61,586 nt of DNA from Cellulomonas phragmiteti (GCF_016862775.1 NZ_BONP01000023.1:1-61586), one strand, 5' to 3'; counted from the first letter of the stretch, positions 52,008-60,618 are shown. Notes: generated by a model not told the origin, from the letters alone. Made by a program: numbers and translations.

Positions 52008-52028
52008 ATCTATCGACAGTCGACAGAT
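52008..52028. promoter_or_regulatory. Operator-like palindrome before the DUF2975/XRE pair
   Basis: ATCTATCGAC-A-GTCGACAGAT matches its reverse complement at nine of ten arm positions. It lies 30 bp before the DUF2975 ATG and includes a minus-strand TAGATT -10-like box, so the XRE protein encoded in the operon probably binds here. A related block, CTGTCGATAAGAT on the minus strand, is found before the FtsX gene near 56090. Confidence 0.5.
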
Positions 52029-52062
52029 TTCTCCAGTCCTTCGATCGCCGCGCTCGACGACG

Positions 52063-52986
52063 TCACACCCGGACGACGACCTTCCCCCGCACGTGCCCCT
52101 CGGCGACCAGGTCGTGCGCGGCGGCGGTGTCGGCGAGGTCGAACACCTGCGCCACGTCGACCTTCACGGCGCCGTCGTCGATCAGCCGCGTGAGCGCGTC
52201 GAGGTCCGCGGTGCTGGGCCGCACCCACACGAGGTGCCCGCCGAGCTCGGTGCGGGCGGCGGCCTCGACGATCGAGGCGACCGTGCCACCGTCGGCCAGG
52301 AGCGCCCGCGTGGTGCCCACGAGGTCGTCCGCGCCGTAGTCGAGGACGACGTCGACGCCGTCGGGTGCCAGCGCCCGCACCCGGTCGACGAGGCCGTCGC
52401 CGTACTCGACCGGCTCGGCTCCCAGGCCGCGCAGGTGGTCGTGGTTGCGCGCCGACGCGGTCCCGACGACGCGCGCCCCGCGCGCCCGCAGGATCTGCAC
52501 GGCGAACTGCCCGACGCCGCCCGCAGCGGCGTGCACGAGCACCGTCTGCCCGGCGTGCACGCCCGCGCGCTCGATGGACTGGTACGCCGTCAGCCCGGCG
52601 AGCGGTACCGCTGCGGCCTCCTCGAACGTCAGCGACGCGGGCTTGCGGGCCAGGGTGCGCACGGGCGCGGCGACGAGCTCGGCGAACGTGCCGCCGTGGA
52701 CCCAGTCGCGACGCACGTACCCGTAGACCTCGTCGCCGACCTCGAACTCGGTGGCGTCCTGCCCGACACGCTCGACGACGCCCGCGACGTCCCAGCCCGG
52801 CACCACGGGGAACTGGACGTCCATCAGGGCGTCGAGGTAGCCGGCCCGGACCTTCCAGTCGACGGGGTTGACGGACGCGGCGCGCGCCCGCACGAGCACG
52901 CTGTCGGGGCCCAGCCTGGGCTCCGGCCGGTCGGTGAGCTGCAGGACGTCGCTGCCGCCGTAGCGGTCGTAGGTGATGGCACGCAT
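52063..52986 (-). CDS. Zinc-independent MDR-family NADP-dependent oxidoreductase
   Basis: A 307-residue quinone-oxidoreductase-like MDR protein. It opens MRAITYDRYGGSDVLQL, has VKVNPVDWKVRAGYL-type region ASVNPVDWKVRAGY, PVVPGWDVAGVV, and the NADPH-binding VLVHAAAGGVGQFAVQIL. No structural zinc Cys cluster is seen. Substrate unknown. ATG 52986 is the family start. It is followed on the same strand by nothing until the DUF2975 unit, and preceded by a GNAT gene 14 bases upstream. Confidence 0.92.
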   Translation of the reverse strand: MRAITYDRYGGSDVLQLTDRPEPRLGPDSVLVRARAASVNPVDWKVRAGYLDALMDVQFPVVPGWDVAGVVERVGQDATEFEVGDEVYGYVRRDWVHGGTFAELVAAPVRTLARKPASLTFEEAAAVPLAGLTAYQSIERAGVHAGQTVLVHAAAGGVGQFAVQILRARGARVVGTASARNHDHLRGLGAEPVEYGDGLVDRVRALAPDGVDVVLDYGADDLVGTTRALLADGGTVASIVEAAARTELGGHLVWVRPSTADLDALTRLIDDGAVKVDVAQVFDLADTAAAHDLVAEGHVRGKVVVRV

Positions 52987-53000
52987 GAGGGGCGCAACGG

Positions 53001-53555
53001 TCACCGGGGGCCGGTCTGTTCCCCGTCCGCGCGTGCCCGCCACTCGTCCGCGAGCACCGCGTACCGGTAGGCGTCGTGCCACAGCGGCCGGCCGTCCGGC
53101 CCGGAGCGGAACGTCACCGCCCGGAGCAGGTGCGCCTCGCGACGCATGCCCAGCCGCTCCAGGAGGCGCCACGACGGCGCGTTGCGCGGGTCGCAGCCGG
53201 CGACGACGCGGTGCGCACCGGCGGCGAACACGCGGTCCAGCAGGGCACGCGCCGCCTCGGTGGCGTACCCCCGGCCGCCGTGCGCGGGGTGCAGGACGAC
53301 CCCGAGCTCGAACGTCCGCGGCTGGCCCGTCGGCGCCAGGTAGAGGTTCCCGACGAGCACGTCGTCGCGGCACACCGCGACGAACCGGTCGTCGGCCGAC
53401 CGCTCCCGCGCCAGCAGCTCGCACTGCGCGGGGGTCGGGGCGTCGTACGGCTCGAACCGCACGACCTGCGGGTCACCGAGGTACGCGTGCAGCGCGGGTC
53501 CGTCGTCGACCCGGAAGGGCCGCAGCGTGAGGCGGTCGGTGGTGAGCACGTCCAT
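53001..53555 (-). CDS. GNAT family N-acetyltransferase (RimJ/RimL-like)
   Basis: A 184-residue enzyme with TTDRLTLRPFRVDDGPALHAYL, VGNLYLAPTGQPRTFELGVVL, the acetyl-CoA loop HPAHGGRGYATEAARALL, and NAPSWRLLERLGMRREAHL. It matches ribosomal-protein-alanine-type GNATs. It is a likely two-gene unit with the MDR oxidoreductase (14-bp gap). Confidence 0.92.
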   Translation of the reverse strand: MDVLTTDRLTLRPFRVDDGPALHAYLGDPQVVRFEPYDAPTPAQCELLARERSADDRFVAVCRDDVLVGNLYLAPTGQPRTFELGVVLHPAHGGRGYATEAARALLDRVFAAGAHRVVAGCDPRNAPSWRLLERLGMRREAHLLRAVTFRSGPDGRPLWHDAYRYAVLADEWRARADGEQTGPR

Positions 53556-53624
53556 CGCAGCAGCGTCCCGCGGTCCGGGGCGCCGGGGCGAGGACGTCCG
53601 TCCCGCGCCGGCGTGCCGGCGTGC

Positions 53625-54212
53625 TCAGACCTGCGGGCCCTGCGGGAGGAGCGGCGCCAGCAGGCTGCGCACGGCACCGCGCACCAGCGCCACGTCGGCC
53701 CCGGCCTCGACCATCGCCCCGGCCTTGTGCACCACGGCGTTCACGAGCTCCGCGAGCGTCTCGGGGTGCTCGACCCCGGCGTCGCGCAGCGCCGCGACCA
53801 GCGGCTCGACCATCTCGCCGTGCATCCGGGCGACCCACGGGTCGGCGAACGCGCGCGGGCTGAACGACGCGAGCGCGCTGATGACGGCGTGCTCGCCCTG
53901 CGCGACGAGCGTCAGGCTCGCGTCCGCGTACGCGGCGACGCGAGCCATCGGCTCGTCCTGCGCGGCGGTCGCGGCCGTGACCGCCTCACGCCACCGCGGC
54001 AGCGTCTCCACCACGACGGCCTGGAACAGGTCGTCCCGCGTGGGGAAGTAGTGGTAGATGCTCGGTCGCGACAGGCCCGCCCGGGCGGCGACGTCCGCGA
54101 ACGTCGGCTCGACGTCCGGGCGGGCGGTCAGCAGCGCGCGCGTCGCGTCGAGGATCGCGCGCCGCTGCGCCTCGCGGTGCTCGGGCACCGACCGGGCCGT
54201 GATCCGGGGCAC
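53625..54212 (-). CDS. TetR/AcrR family regulator
   Basis: A 195-residue repressor: RRAILDATRALLTARPDVEPTFADVAARAGLSRPSIYHYFPTRDDLF-type HTH (seen as FADVAARAGLSRPSIYHYF) and an all-helical ligand domain after residue 60. GTG 54212 has GGAGGG upstream. It follows the two ABC export genes on the same strand after a 17-bp gap, so it probably represses that operon and is released by an exported compound. Confidence 0.92.
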   Translation of the reverse strand: MPRITARSVPEHREAQRRAILDATRALLTARPDVEPTFADVAARAGLSRPSIYHYFPTRDDLFQAVVVETLPRWREAVTAATAAQDEPMARVAAYADASLTLVAQGEHAVISALASFSPRAFADPWVARMHGEMVEPLVAALRDAGVEHPETLAELVNAVVHKAGAMVEAGADVALVRGAVRSLLAPLLPQGPQV

Positions 54213-54228
54213 CTGCCCTCCTCCGGGC

Positions 54229-54912
54229 TCAGACGGCGCTGAGTCGACCGTCCACCATCTCGAGCACGCGGTCGCAGTGCTCGAGCACGTCGTGGTCGTG
54301 GGTGACCATGACCGTCGCGACGGCGAACTCGTGGGTCTGCCGCGCGAGCAGCTCGACGATCTCATGACTGCGCCGGCGGTCGAGCGCGGCGGTCGGCTCG
54401 TCGACGAGCAGCACGGACGGTGAGGCGACGAGGGCCCGTGCGATGCCGACGCGCTGCCGCTCACCGCCGGACAGCCTCCCGGGGCGCCGGTCCGCGTGCT
54501 CGGCCATGCCCACGGCGGCGAGCAGCTGCTCGGGCGGGGTCGCGGCGCGGCGTCCGGTGATCTTCTCGACGAGCCGCAGCTGGTCGATCGCCGTGAGGGC
54601 CGGGACGAGGTTGCCGGACTGGAAGACGAAGCCGAGGTTCTCGCGCCGGAAGCGCGCCAGGGCGGCGCCGGACAGCGCCGTGAGGTCGGTCCCGCCGACG
54701 ACCACGGACCCCGACGTGGGGCGGGTCAGGCCGCCGGTGACGGCCAGCAGGCTCGACTTGCCGGCGCCGGACGGCCCGACGACGGCGACGATCTCGCCGG
54801 GGGTGACCGTGAGGTCGACGTGGTCGAGCGCGGTGACCTGGGTGTCGCCGTCGCCGAACGTCAGCGTGACGTCGGTGAGGTCGAGCCCGGTGCGGGTCGT
54901 GGTGGTGGTCAT
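54229..54912 (-). CDS. ABC transporter ATP-binding protein (MacB/LolD type)
   Basis: A 227-residue ATPase with Walker A GPSGAGKSS, VFQSGNLVPALTAIDQL, signature LSGGERQRVGIARALV, Walker B LLVDEPTAALD and switch His in VTHDHDVLEH. The layout fits MacB/FtsE-like exporters working with FtsX-type permeases. ATG 54912 overlaps the permease stop by four bases. Confidence 0.94.
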   Translation of the reverse strand: MTTTTTRTGLDLTDVTLTFGDGDTQVTALDHVDLTVTPGEIVAVVGPSGAGKSSLLAVTGGLTRPTSGSVVVGGTDLTALSGAALARFRRENLGFVFQSGNLVPALTAIDQLRLVEKITGRRAATPPEQLLAAVGMAEHADRRPGRLSGGERQRVGIARALVASPSVLLVDEPTAALDRRRSHEIVELLARQTHEFAVATVMVTHDHDVLEHCDRVLEMVDGRLSAV

Positions 54913-56069
54913 CGGTTCTCTCCCAGCGCGGTGACGGGGTCCACCCGGGCGATGCGGGCGGTGGCGACGGCGGCGCCGGCCAGGCCGAGGCCCAGCAGCA
55001 GCGCCGCGCCCGTCGCGACGGGCGCGGCCTCGAGCTCGAACGGCATGCCCGTCCCGACGAGGAGCGAGCCGAGCCCCAGGCCGACACCCAGCCCGAGGCC
55101 GACCGACACCACGAGCAGGATCGCGGCCTGGGCGAGGCCGTCGACGAGCAGGAAGCGCGTCGACGCGCCGATGGCGCGCATGACGGCGAGCTCGCGCGTG
55201 CGCTGCACCGTCCAGAGCGTGAAGAACGCGCCGACGACGAGCGCGGAGATGGCGTAGAGGAAGCCCTGGATGAGCTGCATCGTGGTGATCTCGGCCGTGT
55301 AGCCGGGCGACGAGCCGAAGGCCTCGGTGAGGGTGCGGGCGTCGGTCCCGGCGACGGCGTCGCCGGCGGCCAGGTCGGGCACCGCGCCGTCGACCCCGCG
55401 CAGCGCGACGACGCTCGCGGTGTCGTACGCCTCGGGAGGCGCGGTCTGCCCCGGCGGGGTGGCGGAGTGGACCTCCTGCCACGTGCGCAGCGGCAGGAAG
55501 CCGATGTCGACGTGCCCGAAGGTGCGCTGGTCGGTGGTGAAGCCGACGACCTCGAGCTCGGTGCCGACGCGGTCGATGGTCAGCACGTCGCCGAGCCCGA
55601 CCCCCTCGTCGCGCGCGGAGACCGACAGGACGACCTCGCCCTCGTCGGCGGCGGCGCGGCCCTCGCCGACCGCGGGCTCGACGAACCCTCCCGGCTCGAT
55701 GCCGAACAGGGTCAGGTCGACGGGGGTGCCGTCGGAGCTCCTGGCGTTGACGATCGCGGTGCCGAGCAGCTCGGCGGCCGCGACGTCGTCACGTGCCGCC
55801 CACGCGTCGCGCTGGTCGGACGTCACGACGCTGCGGGTGAAGGCGGAGTCCGTCTTGGTGCCGTCCTCGAAGGCGACCGCGTGCAACGGGCTGCGCAGCA
55901 GTCCGGAGACGCCGTCGACGACGAGGCCGGAGGACAGCCCCGACAGCAGGACCATGAGGACGGCGATGAGCGCGACGACGGCGCCCATGAGTCCGAAGCG
56001 GGTACGCGCGAAGGTGAGCTCGCGCAGGGCGAGGAACACGGATGAGGACCTCTCGGTGGACGGTCGCAT
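54909..56069 (-). CDS. FtsX/MacB-type ABC permease
   Basis: A 386-residue protein with one N-terminal hydrophobic segment (about 27-52), a large extracytosolic domain (about 55-250) and three C-terminal helices (about 262-380), including TVQRTRELAVMRAIGASTRFLL, the FtsX coupling helix. It starts the permease-ATPase-TetR operon on the minus strand. Such pairs export lipids, peptides or drugs by mechanotransmission; no substrate is implied. Confidence 0.93.
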   Translation of the reverse strand: MRPSTERSSSVFLALRELTFARTRFGLMGAVVALIAVLMVLLSGLSSGLVVDGVSGLLRSPLHAVAFEDGTKTDSAFTRSVVTSDQRDAWAARDDVAAAELLGTAIVNARSSDGTPVDLTLFGIEPGGFVEPAVGEGRAAADEGEVVLSVSARDEGVGLGDVLTIDRVGTELEVVGFTTDQRTFGHVDIGFLPLRTWQEVHSATPPGQTAPPEAYDTASVVALRGVDGAVPDLAAGDAVAGTDARTLTEAFGSSPGYTAEITTMQLIQGFLYAISALVVGAFFTLWTVQRTRELAVMRAIGASTRFLLVDGLAQAAILLVVSVGLGLGVGLGLGSLLVGTGMPFELEAAPVATGAALLLGLGLAGAAVATARIARVDPVTALGENR

Positions 56070-56080
56070 CTTGGTGACGC

Positions 56081-56113
56081 GATGTCAGCATCTTATCGAC
56101 AGCACGTCGACAT
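56081..56113. promoter_or_regulatory. Operator-like region upstream of the FtsX operon
   Basis: GATGTC (56081-56086) and GACATC (56108-56113) bracket a segment with two TGTCGA repeats on the minus strand and a TAAGAT -10-like box. It lies 12-44 bp before the permease ATG, so the TetR product could bind here. The arms are short; confidence is moderate at best. Confidence 0.4.
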
Positions 56114-56127
56114 CACATCCCTGCTGG

Positions 56128-56757
56128 TCAGCACGCCGCGAGATCCAGGACGAGGCCCCCGGCGATCCCGACCATCACGAGCGCGATCACCCCGTCGAGC
56201 ACGCGCCACGCCCCCGGGCGCGCGAACACCGGCCGCAGCAGCGCCGCGCCGTACCCCAGCGCGGTGAACCACAGCACGGACCCGAGCCCGGCCCCGGCGG
56301 CGAACCACCATCGGGCGTCGCCGTGCCCCGCTGCGAGCGAGCCCAGCAGCACCACGGTGTCGAGGTAGACGTGGGGGTTGAGCCACGTCAGGGCGAGCGT
56401 CGTGGCCACGACACCACCGACCGCGGACGCGCGCGGGGCGGGCCTGGCGTCGGCGTCGACGACGAGGACGTCGGACCCTCGCACGGCACGTCGGGCGGCG
56501 AGCGCCCCGTACGTCAGCAGCACGCACGCCCCCGCGACGGTCATCACGACCGTCAGGGTCCGGCTGGCCGCGATCACCGTGCCCACCCCGGCGGTCCCGA
56601 CCACGATGAGCAGCAGGTCCGAGCACGCGCAGATCGCGACGACGAGCCCGACGCGCTCGCGCCGCAGCCCGTACCGCAGCACGTGCGCGTTCTGCGCGCC
56701 GATGGCGACGATGAGTCCCAGTCCCAGGCCGAGGCCGGCTGCCGCAGAGCTCCACAC
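56128..56757 (-). CDS. LysE/ArgO family amino-acid exporter
   Basis: A 209-residue membrane protein with six hydrophobic segments. GLIVAIGAQNAHVLRYGLRRE is the LysE/ArgO hallmark (with the QN pair) and ALTWLNPHVYLDTVVLLGSLA the second conserved hairpin. GTG 56757 follows TAGCGT by seven bases, so it is likely leaderless. It is divergent from a LysG/ArgP-type regulator, the classical arrangement for lysine/arginine export. Confidence 0.93.
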   Translation of the reverse strand: MWSSAAAGLGLGLGLIVAIGAQNAHVLRYGLRRERVGLVVAICACSDLLLIVVGTAGVGTVIAASRTLTVVMTVAGACVLLTYGALAARRAVRGSDVLVVDADARPAPRASAVGGVVATTLALTWLNPHVYLDTVVLLGSLAAGHGDARWWFAAGAGLGSVLWFTALGYGAALLRPVFARPGAWRVLDGVIALVMVGIAGGLVLDLAAC

Positions 56758-56827
56758 GGCGACGACGCTAGGCGACCCCGCTCGTTCAGCACAGCGAATG
56801 TTCTGCACGGACCGTTAGCGTTGCTGC

Positions 56828-57721
56828 ATGCCCGACTGGGACCTCGGCCAGCTCCGCGCCCTCGCCGCCGCCGCCGACCTCGGCACGTTCGACGCGGCCG
56901 CCCGCGCCCTGCACGTGACGCCGTCGGCCGTCAGCCAGCGCATCAAGGCCCTCGAGCAGACCGCCGGCGCCGTGCTGCTGCACCGCGACCGGCCCGTGCG
57001 CCCCACCGCGGCGGGCGAGCCGCTGGTCCGCCTCGCCCGGCAGCTCGACGCCCTCACCGCCGACGCGACCCGCCACCTCACGGGCGACACCGACGTCCCC
57101 CGTGTCACGCTCGCCGTCAACGGCGACTCGCTCACCACGTGGGTGCTGCCCGCCCTCGCCCCGCTGGCCGGACGCGTCGCGCTGCACCTGGTGCGCGAGG
57201 ACCAGGACCGCTCCGCGGAGCTGCTGCGCGACGGGTCCGTCATGGGCGCGGTGACGTCGCAGGCCGTGGCCGTGCAGGGATGCACCGTCGAGCCGCTGGG
57301 CGTCATGCGGTACCGGCCGATGGCGTCCCCGGCGTTCGCGGCGCGGTGGTTCGGCGACGCGTGGCGCGTCGACGGCGTCCGGCCCGCCGCGCTCGCCGCC
57401 GCGCCCGTCGTCGTGTTCGACGCCGACGACCGGCTGCAGGACCGCTGGCTGCGGCGGCGGCGCGTGGACCCGGCGCGTCCCCCGCGGCACCTGGTGCCGG
57501 CGTCGGCGGACTTCGCGGCGGCCGTGCGCCTGGGGTTCGGCTGGGGCATGCTCCCGGCCCAGCAGTCCGACGACGACGAGCGCGCCGGGCGGCTGGTGAG
57601 GCTGACCGACGACGCGGTCGACGTCCCGCTCCTCTGGCAGCAGTGGGCGCTGCGCACCGACGCGCTCGACGCCGTCGCGACGGCCCTGCGCACCGCCGCC
57701 GCGGCCGGGCTCGAGAGGTAG
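56828..57721 (+). CDS. LysR-family regulator of the LysG/ArgP type
   Basis: A 297-residue regulator: WDLGQLRALAAAADLGTFDAAARALHVTPSAVSQRIKALEQ (family N-terminus, visible as DAAARALHVTPSAVSQRIK) and the effector domain with VNGDSLTTWVLPALAPL and LGFGWGMLPAQQ. In this family basic amino acids or Thi are sensed and the divergent exporter is activated. ATG 56828 lies six bases after TAGCGT, so leaderless; its promoter and that of the exporter share a gap of 70 bp. Confidence 0.94.
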   Translation: MPDWDLGQLRALAAAADLGTFDAAARALHVTPSAVSQRIKALEQTAGAVLLHRDRPVRPTAAGEPLVRLARQLDALTADATRHLTGDTDVPRVTLAVNGDSLTTWVLPALAPLAGRVALHLVREDQDRSAELLRDGSVMGAVTSQAVAVQGCTVEPLGVMRYRPMASPAFAARWFGDAWRVDGVRPAALAAAPVVVFDADDRLQDRWLRRRRVDPARPPRHLVPASADFAAAVRLGFGWGMLPAQQSDDDERAGRLVRLTDDAVDVPLLWQQWALRTDALDAVATALRTAAAAGLER

Positions 57722-57759
57722 GTCGGCAGCGACCGGGGGCCCGGCCGTCCGCCGCCGCC

Positions 57760-58521
57760 TCAGGGCGCGGCCGGCTCGGCGGGGTCCCGCCCGTCGAGCT
57801 CCCGCTCGACGAGGTCCAGCTCGACGAGGTCCAGCTCGAGCGCGACGACGACGCCCCGCGCCCCCGTCGCGCCGCGCGCCGCCGGGATGCGCTCCGGCCC
57901 GTCCGCCCGCGTGAGGCGGCGCAGGGTGCCGTCGCCCGTGACGACGTCGACGGCACGCACCCCGCCCGGCCACGGCTCCGCCCGCCCGGCGGCGTCGAGG
58001 GCGCGCCCCGCGACCTCCCCGACGACCCGCACGGGCGGCCCCGCCGCCACCGGCACGAGACCGAAGCAGGCGGCGGCCGCGACGAGGTCGTCCCAGCGCG
58101 CCCCGACGCCGACGTGCGCGCGCGCCAGCACGGGCAGGACCGTCAGGTGGTCCAGGGCGGCGGTCGACACCAGCACGGCACCGTCGAGCGACCCTGCCGC
58201 GCCGGCGCCGTCGCCCGGGACGGCGACCGCCGCGTCGTGCTCCCGCGCGACACGGACGACGTGCGCGGCCTGGTCCGGCGTCCGCGGGGTGGTGACGAGC
58301 GCGCCACCGCCGCCGGTCACGGCGTCCGCGGCGCCGGCGAGGTCCGGGTCGGCGTCCGCCCCGGTGAGCAGGTGCACGTCGACGACCCGGCCGAGCGCCT
58401 CGGCGAGCGCCACGAGGTGCGACGGCACCGGCGGCCCGGTGACCCCGCCGGCGGCGGCCCGGAGGCCCGGCCGGGCGACGAGCGGCAGTCTCACGGCCTC
58501 GGTCGGCAGCGGCAGGTACAC
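57760..58521 (-). CDS. Truncated FAD-binding PCMH-type protein
   Basis: A 253-residue protein that resembles the N-terminal FAD-binding (PCMH) half of BBE/berberine-bridge-like oxidoreductases: ALVTTPRTPDQAAHVVRVAREH, then GSLDGAVLVSTAALDHLTVLP and ARWDDLVAAAACFGL. Full enzymes are 450-500 residues with a second substrate domain; here the sequence ends at an acidic tail with ELDLVELDLVEREL repeats. The canonical Cys/His flavin attachments are absent. It may be a decayed or FAD-binding-only derivative. AAGGAG precedes GTG 58521. Confidence 0.7.
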   Translation of the reverse strand: MYLPLPTEAVRLPLVARPGLRAAAGGVTGPPVPSHLVALAEALGRVVDVHLLTGADADPDLAGAADAVTGGGGALVTTPRTPDQAAHVVRVAREHDAAVAVPGDGAGAAGSLDGAVLVSTAALDHLTVLPVLARAHVGVGARWDDLVAAAACFGLVPVAAGPPVRVVGEVAGRALDAAGRAEPWPGGVRAVDVVTGDGTLRRLTRADGPERIPAARGATGARGVVVALELDLVELDLVERELDGRDPAEPAAP

Positions 58522-58663
58522 GTGCGGCTCCTTCTCCTCGACGCGACACCCGCGTCGGTCGGCAGGAGGCGCGGGAGCCGCCCCTGATACGCCACGACCA
58601 GGTGACGAGACATCTCGCCCCGGCGGACGTCCCGCCGAGGTGACCGGCGGCTACCGTGTGCGC

Positions 58664-59095
58664 GTGACCACCTCGTCAGCCCTCGCCCTCGCCTGCGTCG
58701 GGAGCCTCGTGCTCGCGGTCGTCCTGGCGGTCATCGGCTTCCGCGCGCTCGGCCGGGCGCGCGGCGTGCGGCGGGTGCAGGTCCCGGCGCGCCTGCTCTC
58801 GACGTCACCGAGCCCCGGCGGCGACCTCGTCGAGGTCGAGTACCCCGCCCCGGACGGCACGACCCTGCGGACGCGGATGCAGGTGTTCCGCGTGCACGCC
58901 CCCGGGCAGCCGTACATCTTCGACGGGACGGTCTGGGTCGACCCCGCACGCCCCACGGACGCAACGCCCCGCCGGCAGGGCCGCACGAGCGGTGCGGTCA
59001 CGACGCTCGTCCTGGCCGGGGTCGCGCTCCTCGCCGCGCTCGGCACGGGGATCGGGTCCGTCGTCGTGCGGTTCGCGGAGTCGCTGCCGTCCTGA
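58664..59095 (+). CDS. Small membrane protein, DUF3592-like
   Basis: A 143-residue protein with an N-terminal hydrophobic segment (about 5-25) and a C-terminal one (about 110-133); the middle, LVEVEYPAPDGTTLRTRMQV, matches the DUF3592 beta-fold. GTG 58664 lies six bases after TACCGT, so likely leaderless. Function unknown. Confidence 0.75.
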   Translation: MTTSSALALACVGSLVLAVVLAVIGFRALGRARGVRRVQVPARLLSTSPSPGGDLVEVEYPAPDGTTLRTRMQVFRVHAPGQPYIFDGTVWVDPARPTDATPRRQGRTSGAVTTLVLAGVALLAALGTGIGSVVVRFAESLPS

Positions 59096-59116
59096 AGCGA
59101 CGCCGCTCGCCTGACG

Positions 59117-59299
59117 TCAGGCGGGTGACCCCGCCGAGGGCGGGAACTCCGGCGCGGGACCGCCGAAGAAGCACTGGCACGGTCCGTCCAGGTGACGGAA
59201 CGGTGTCCCGGGGCGGGCGGCGCACGGCACGGGCTCGGCGGGTCGCGGCTCGTGTCCCGCACGCGGGTCCGGCAGCAGCAGCCGCAGCAACGTGGGCAT
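59117..59299 (-). CDS. Small Cys/Pro-rich hypothetical protein
   Basis: A 60-residue protein (MPTLLRLLLPDPRAGHEPRP, then GPCQCFFGGPAPEFPPS) with three Cys, one near the middle and a CxC pair. ATG 59299 has GGAGG five bases upstream, the main support for coding. No homology is recognised; it could be a small metal- or redox-linked protein, or spurious. Confidence 0.55.
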   Translation of the reverse strand: MPTLLRLLLPDPRAGHEPRPAEPVPCAARPGTPFRHLDGPCQCFFGGPAPEFPPSAGSPA

Positions 59300-59529
59300 C
59301 GTGTCCTCCATCCCCCCGGTCGTGGTGGCGCCGACACCGTCGAGGAGTGCCGGCCGGGTGCGAACGTACACCGCCGCCCGCTCCTCACCCGCATGTTTCC
59401 CTCCCCCGTGCTGTCGGCAGACCGGCGCCGACCTTGACCCCGGAGCCCGGGTGGAACCGCTCCCTGGGCGATGTCACCGGTCCGTCCTAGCCTGGAACCA
59501 CGGACGACGACGACCCAGGAGGACGAGCC

Positions 59530-59898
59530 ATGGCGCACGGCGACATCACGCACATCGACATCCCCGTGAGCGACGCCCAGGCGGCGGCGCAGTTCTACGG
59601 CAGCCTGTTCGGCTGGGACATCCGCGAGTTCCCCGGCTTCGAGGGCTACCCCATGTGGTCGGCCCCCAACAAGGTCAGCGGAGGCGGCCTGGCCCCGCGC
59701 AGCGAGGGGTTCACGGTGCCGCGCAGCTACGTCGAGGTCGACTCGATCGAGGCCGTGCTGGCGCAGGTCACGCAGCTCGGCGGCGAGGTCCGGCTCCCCC
59801 GGACGCCGATCGACGCGACCAGCTGGTGGGCGTCGTTCGTCGACCCCGACGGCAACGAGATCGGGCTCTTCGAGGGGAAGACCGGCGGCTCCGACTGA
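59530..59898 (+). CDS. VOC family (glyoxalase-like) protein
   Basis: A 122-residue single-domain VOC protein: ITHIDIPVSDAQAAAQFYGSLFGW, YVEVDSIEAVLAQVTQLGGEV and the end SFVDPDGNEIGLFEGK. One His in ITHIDI and Glu near the C-terminus suit metal ligation. Typical of small glyoxalase/dioxygenase superfamily proteins linked to antibiotic or aldehyde handling. ATG 59530 follows AGGAGGACGAG. Confidence 0.93.
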   Translation: MAHGDITHIDIPVSDAQAAAQFYGSLFGWDIREFPGFEGYPMWSAPNKVSGGGLAPRSEGFTVPRSYVEVDSIEAVLAQVTQLGGEVRLPRTPIDATSWWASFVDPDGNEIGLFEGKTGGSD

Positions 59899-59907
59899 GC
59901 GCGGAGG

Positions 59908-59933
59908 GCCGCGGCTCGCACGCGGTCCGCGGC
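59908..59933. terminator. Weak hairpin between VOC and GyrI-like genes
   Basis: GCCGCGG (59908-59914) can pair with CCGCGGC (59927-59933). The stem is short and there is no T tract, so this is a tentative U-less terminator for two convergent genes. Confidence 0.4.
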
Positions 59934-59935
59934 TC

Positions 59936-60406
59936 TCAGGCGCCGGCGCGCAGCGGGAGCACGAGACGGGTGACGTTCGCCTCCGGGTCGCCGCCCGGGG
60001 ACGGCTCGGTCACGTACTCCTCCCAGAAGTCGCCGCGGGCCTGGACGCCGCGTGCTGCGCTGTCCTGCTCGAGGCGGGCCCACGCCTCGGGCAGGGCGTC
60101 GTACGACCCCGTGTGGGTGAGCACCAGCGCGTCGCCGCCCGGCAGGTCGAGCACGTCGACGCCTCCGGACGACGTGCCGGGCGCGACGCCGTCGACCGGG
60201 AAGCCTGCCGTGACGTCCACGGTGTCGGTGGGCATGCCGCGGTACCAGCCGAACGCGGGCCCGGCGATGGCCCAGCCCTCGCGTGCGGCGGCCTCGGCGA
60301 CCCGCGTGTAGGCGGTGTCGTAGAAGTCGCGCAGCCCGGACATCGGCACGGGCGCGCGGACCGCGGCGACGGTGACGGTGGGCAGCTCGGTGCGGGTGGT
60401 CTCCAT
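59936..60406 (-). CDS. GyrI-like effector-binding domain protein
   Basis: A 156-residue protein of the SRPBCC-like GyrI/AraC-effector fold, with VRAPVPMSGLRDFYDTAYTRVAEAAAREG, FGWYRGMPTDTVDVTAGFPVD and GGDALVLTHTGSYDALPEAWARLEQ. These domains bind small hydrophobic ligands. ATG 60406 has GAGGAGG at good spacing; a longer form from ATG 60442 is possible. It is convergent with the VOC gene, with a GC-rich hairpin between. Confidence 0.9.
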   Translation of the reverse strand: METTRTELPTVTVAAVRAPVPMSGLRDFYDTAYTRVAEAAAREGWAIAGPAFGWYRGMPTDTVDVTAGFPVDGVAPGTSSGGVDVLDLPGGDALVLTHTGSYDALPEAWARLEQDSAARGVQARGDFWEEYVTEPSPGGDPEANVTRLVLPLRAGA

Positions 60407-60618
60407 GTCGTCCTCCTCGTCGACGGACGCGGTCACGTCCATCCTTCACCGACCGCACGCCGAGGCGGAAGTCACCGGCGTCCGGTGCACGACGTCCGTC
60501 CCGGGGGCCGTTCCCGGCCGTCCCGCACGCACCGGCACCACCTGCCCGGCCGTCCCCGACCGGGTGTCGCAGCGGTCCCCGGGACGACGGTCGGGCCGCG
60601 GGTCCGTACCGTGGGTGC

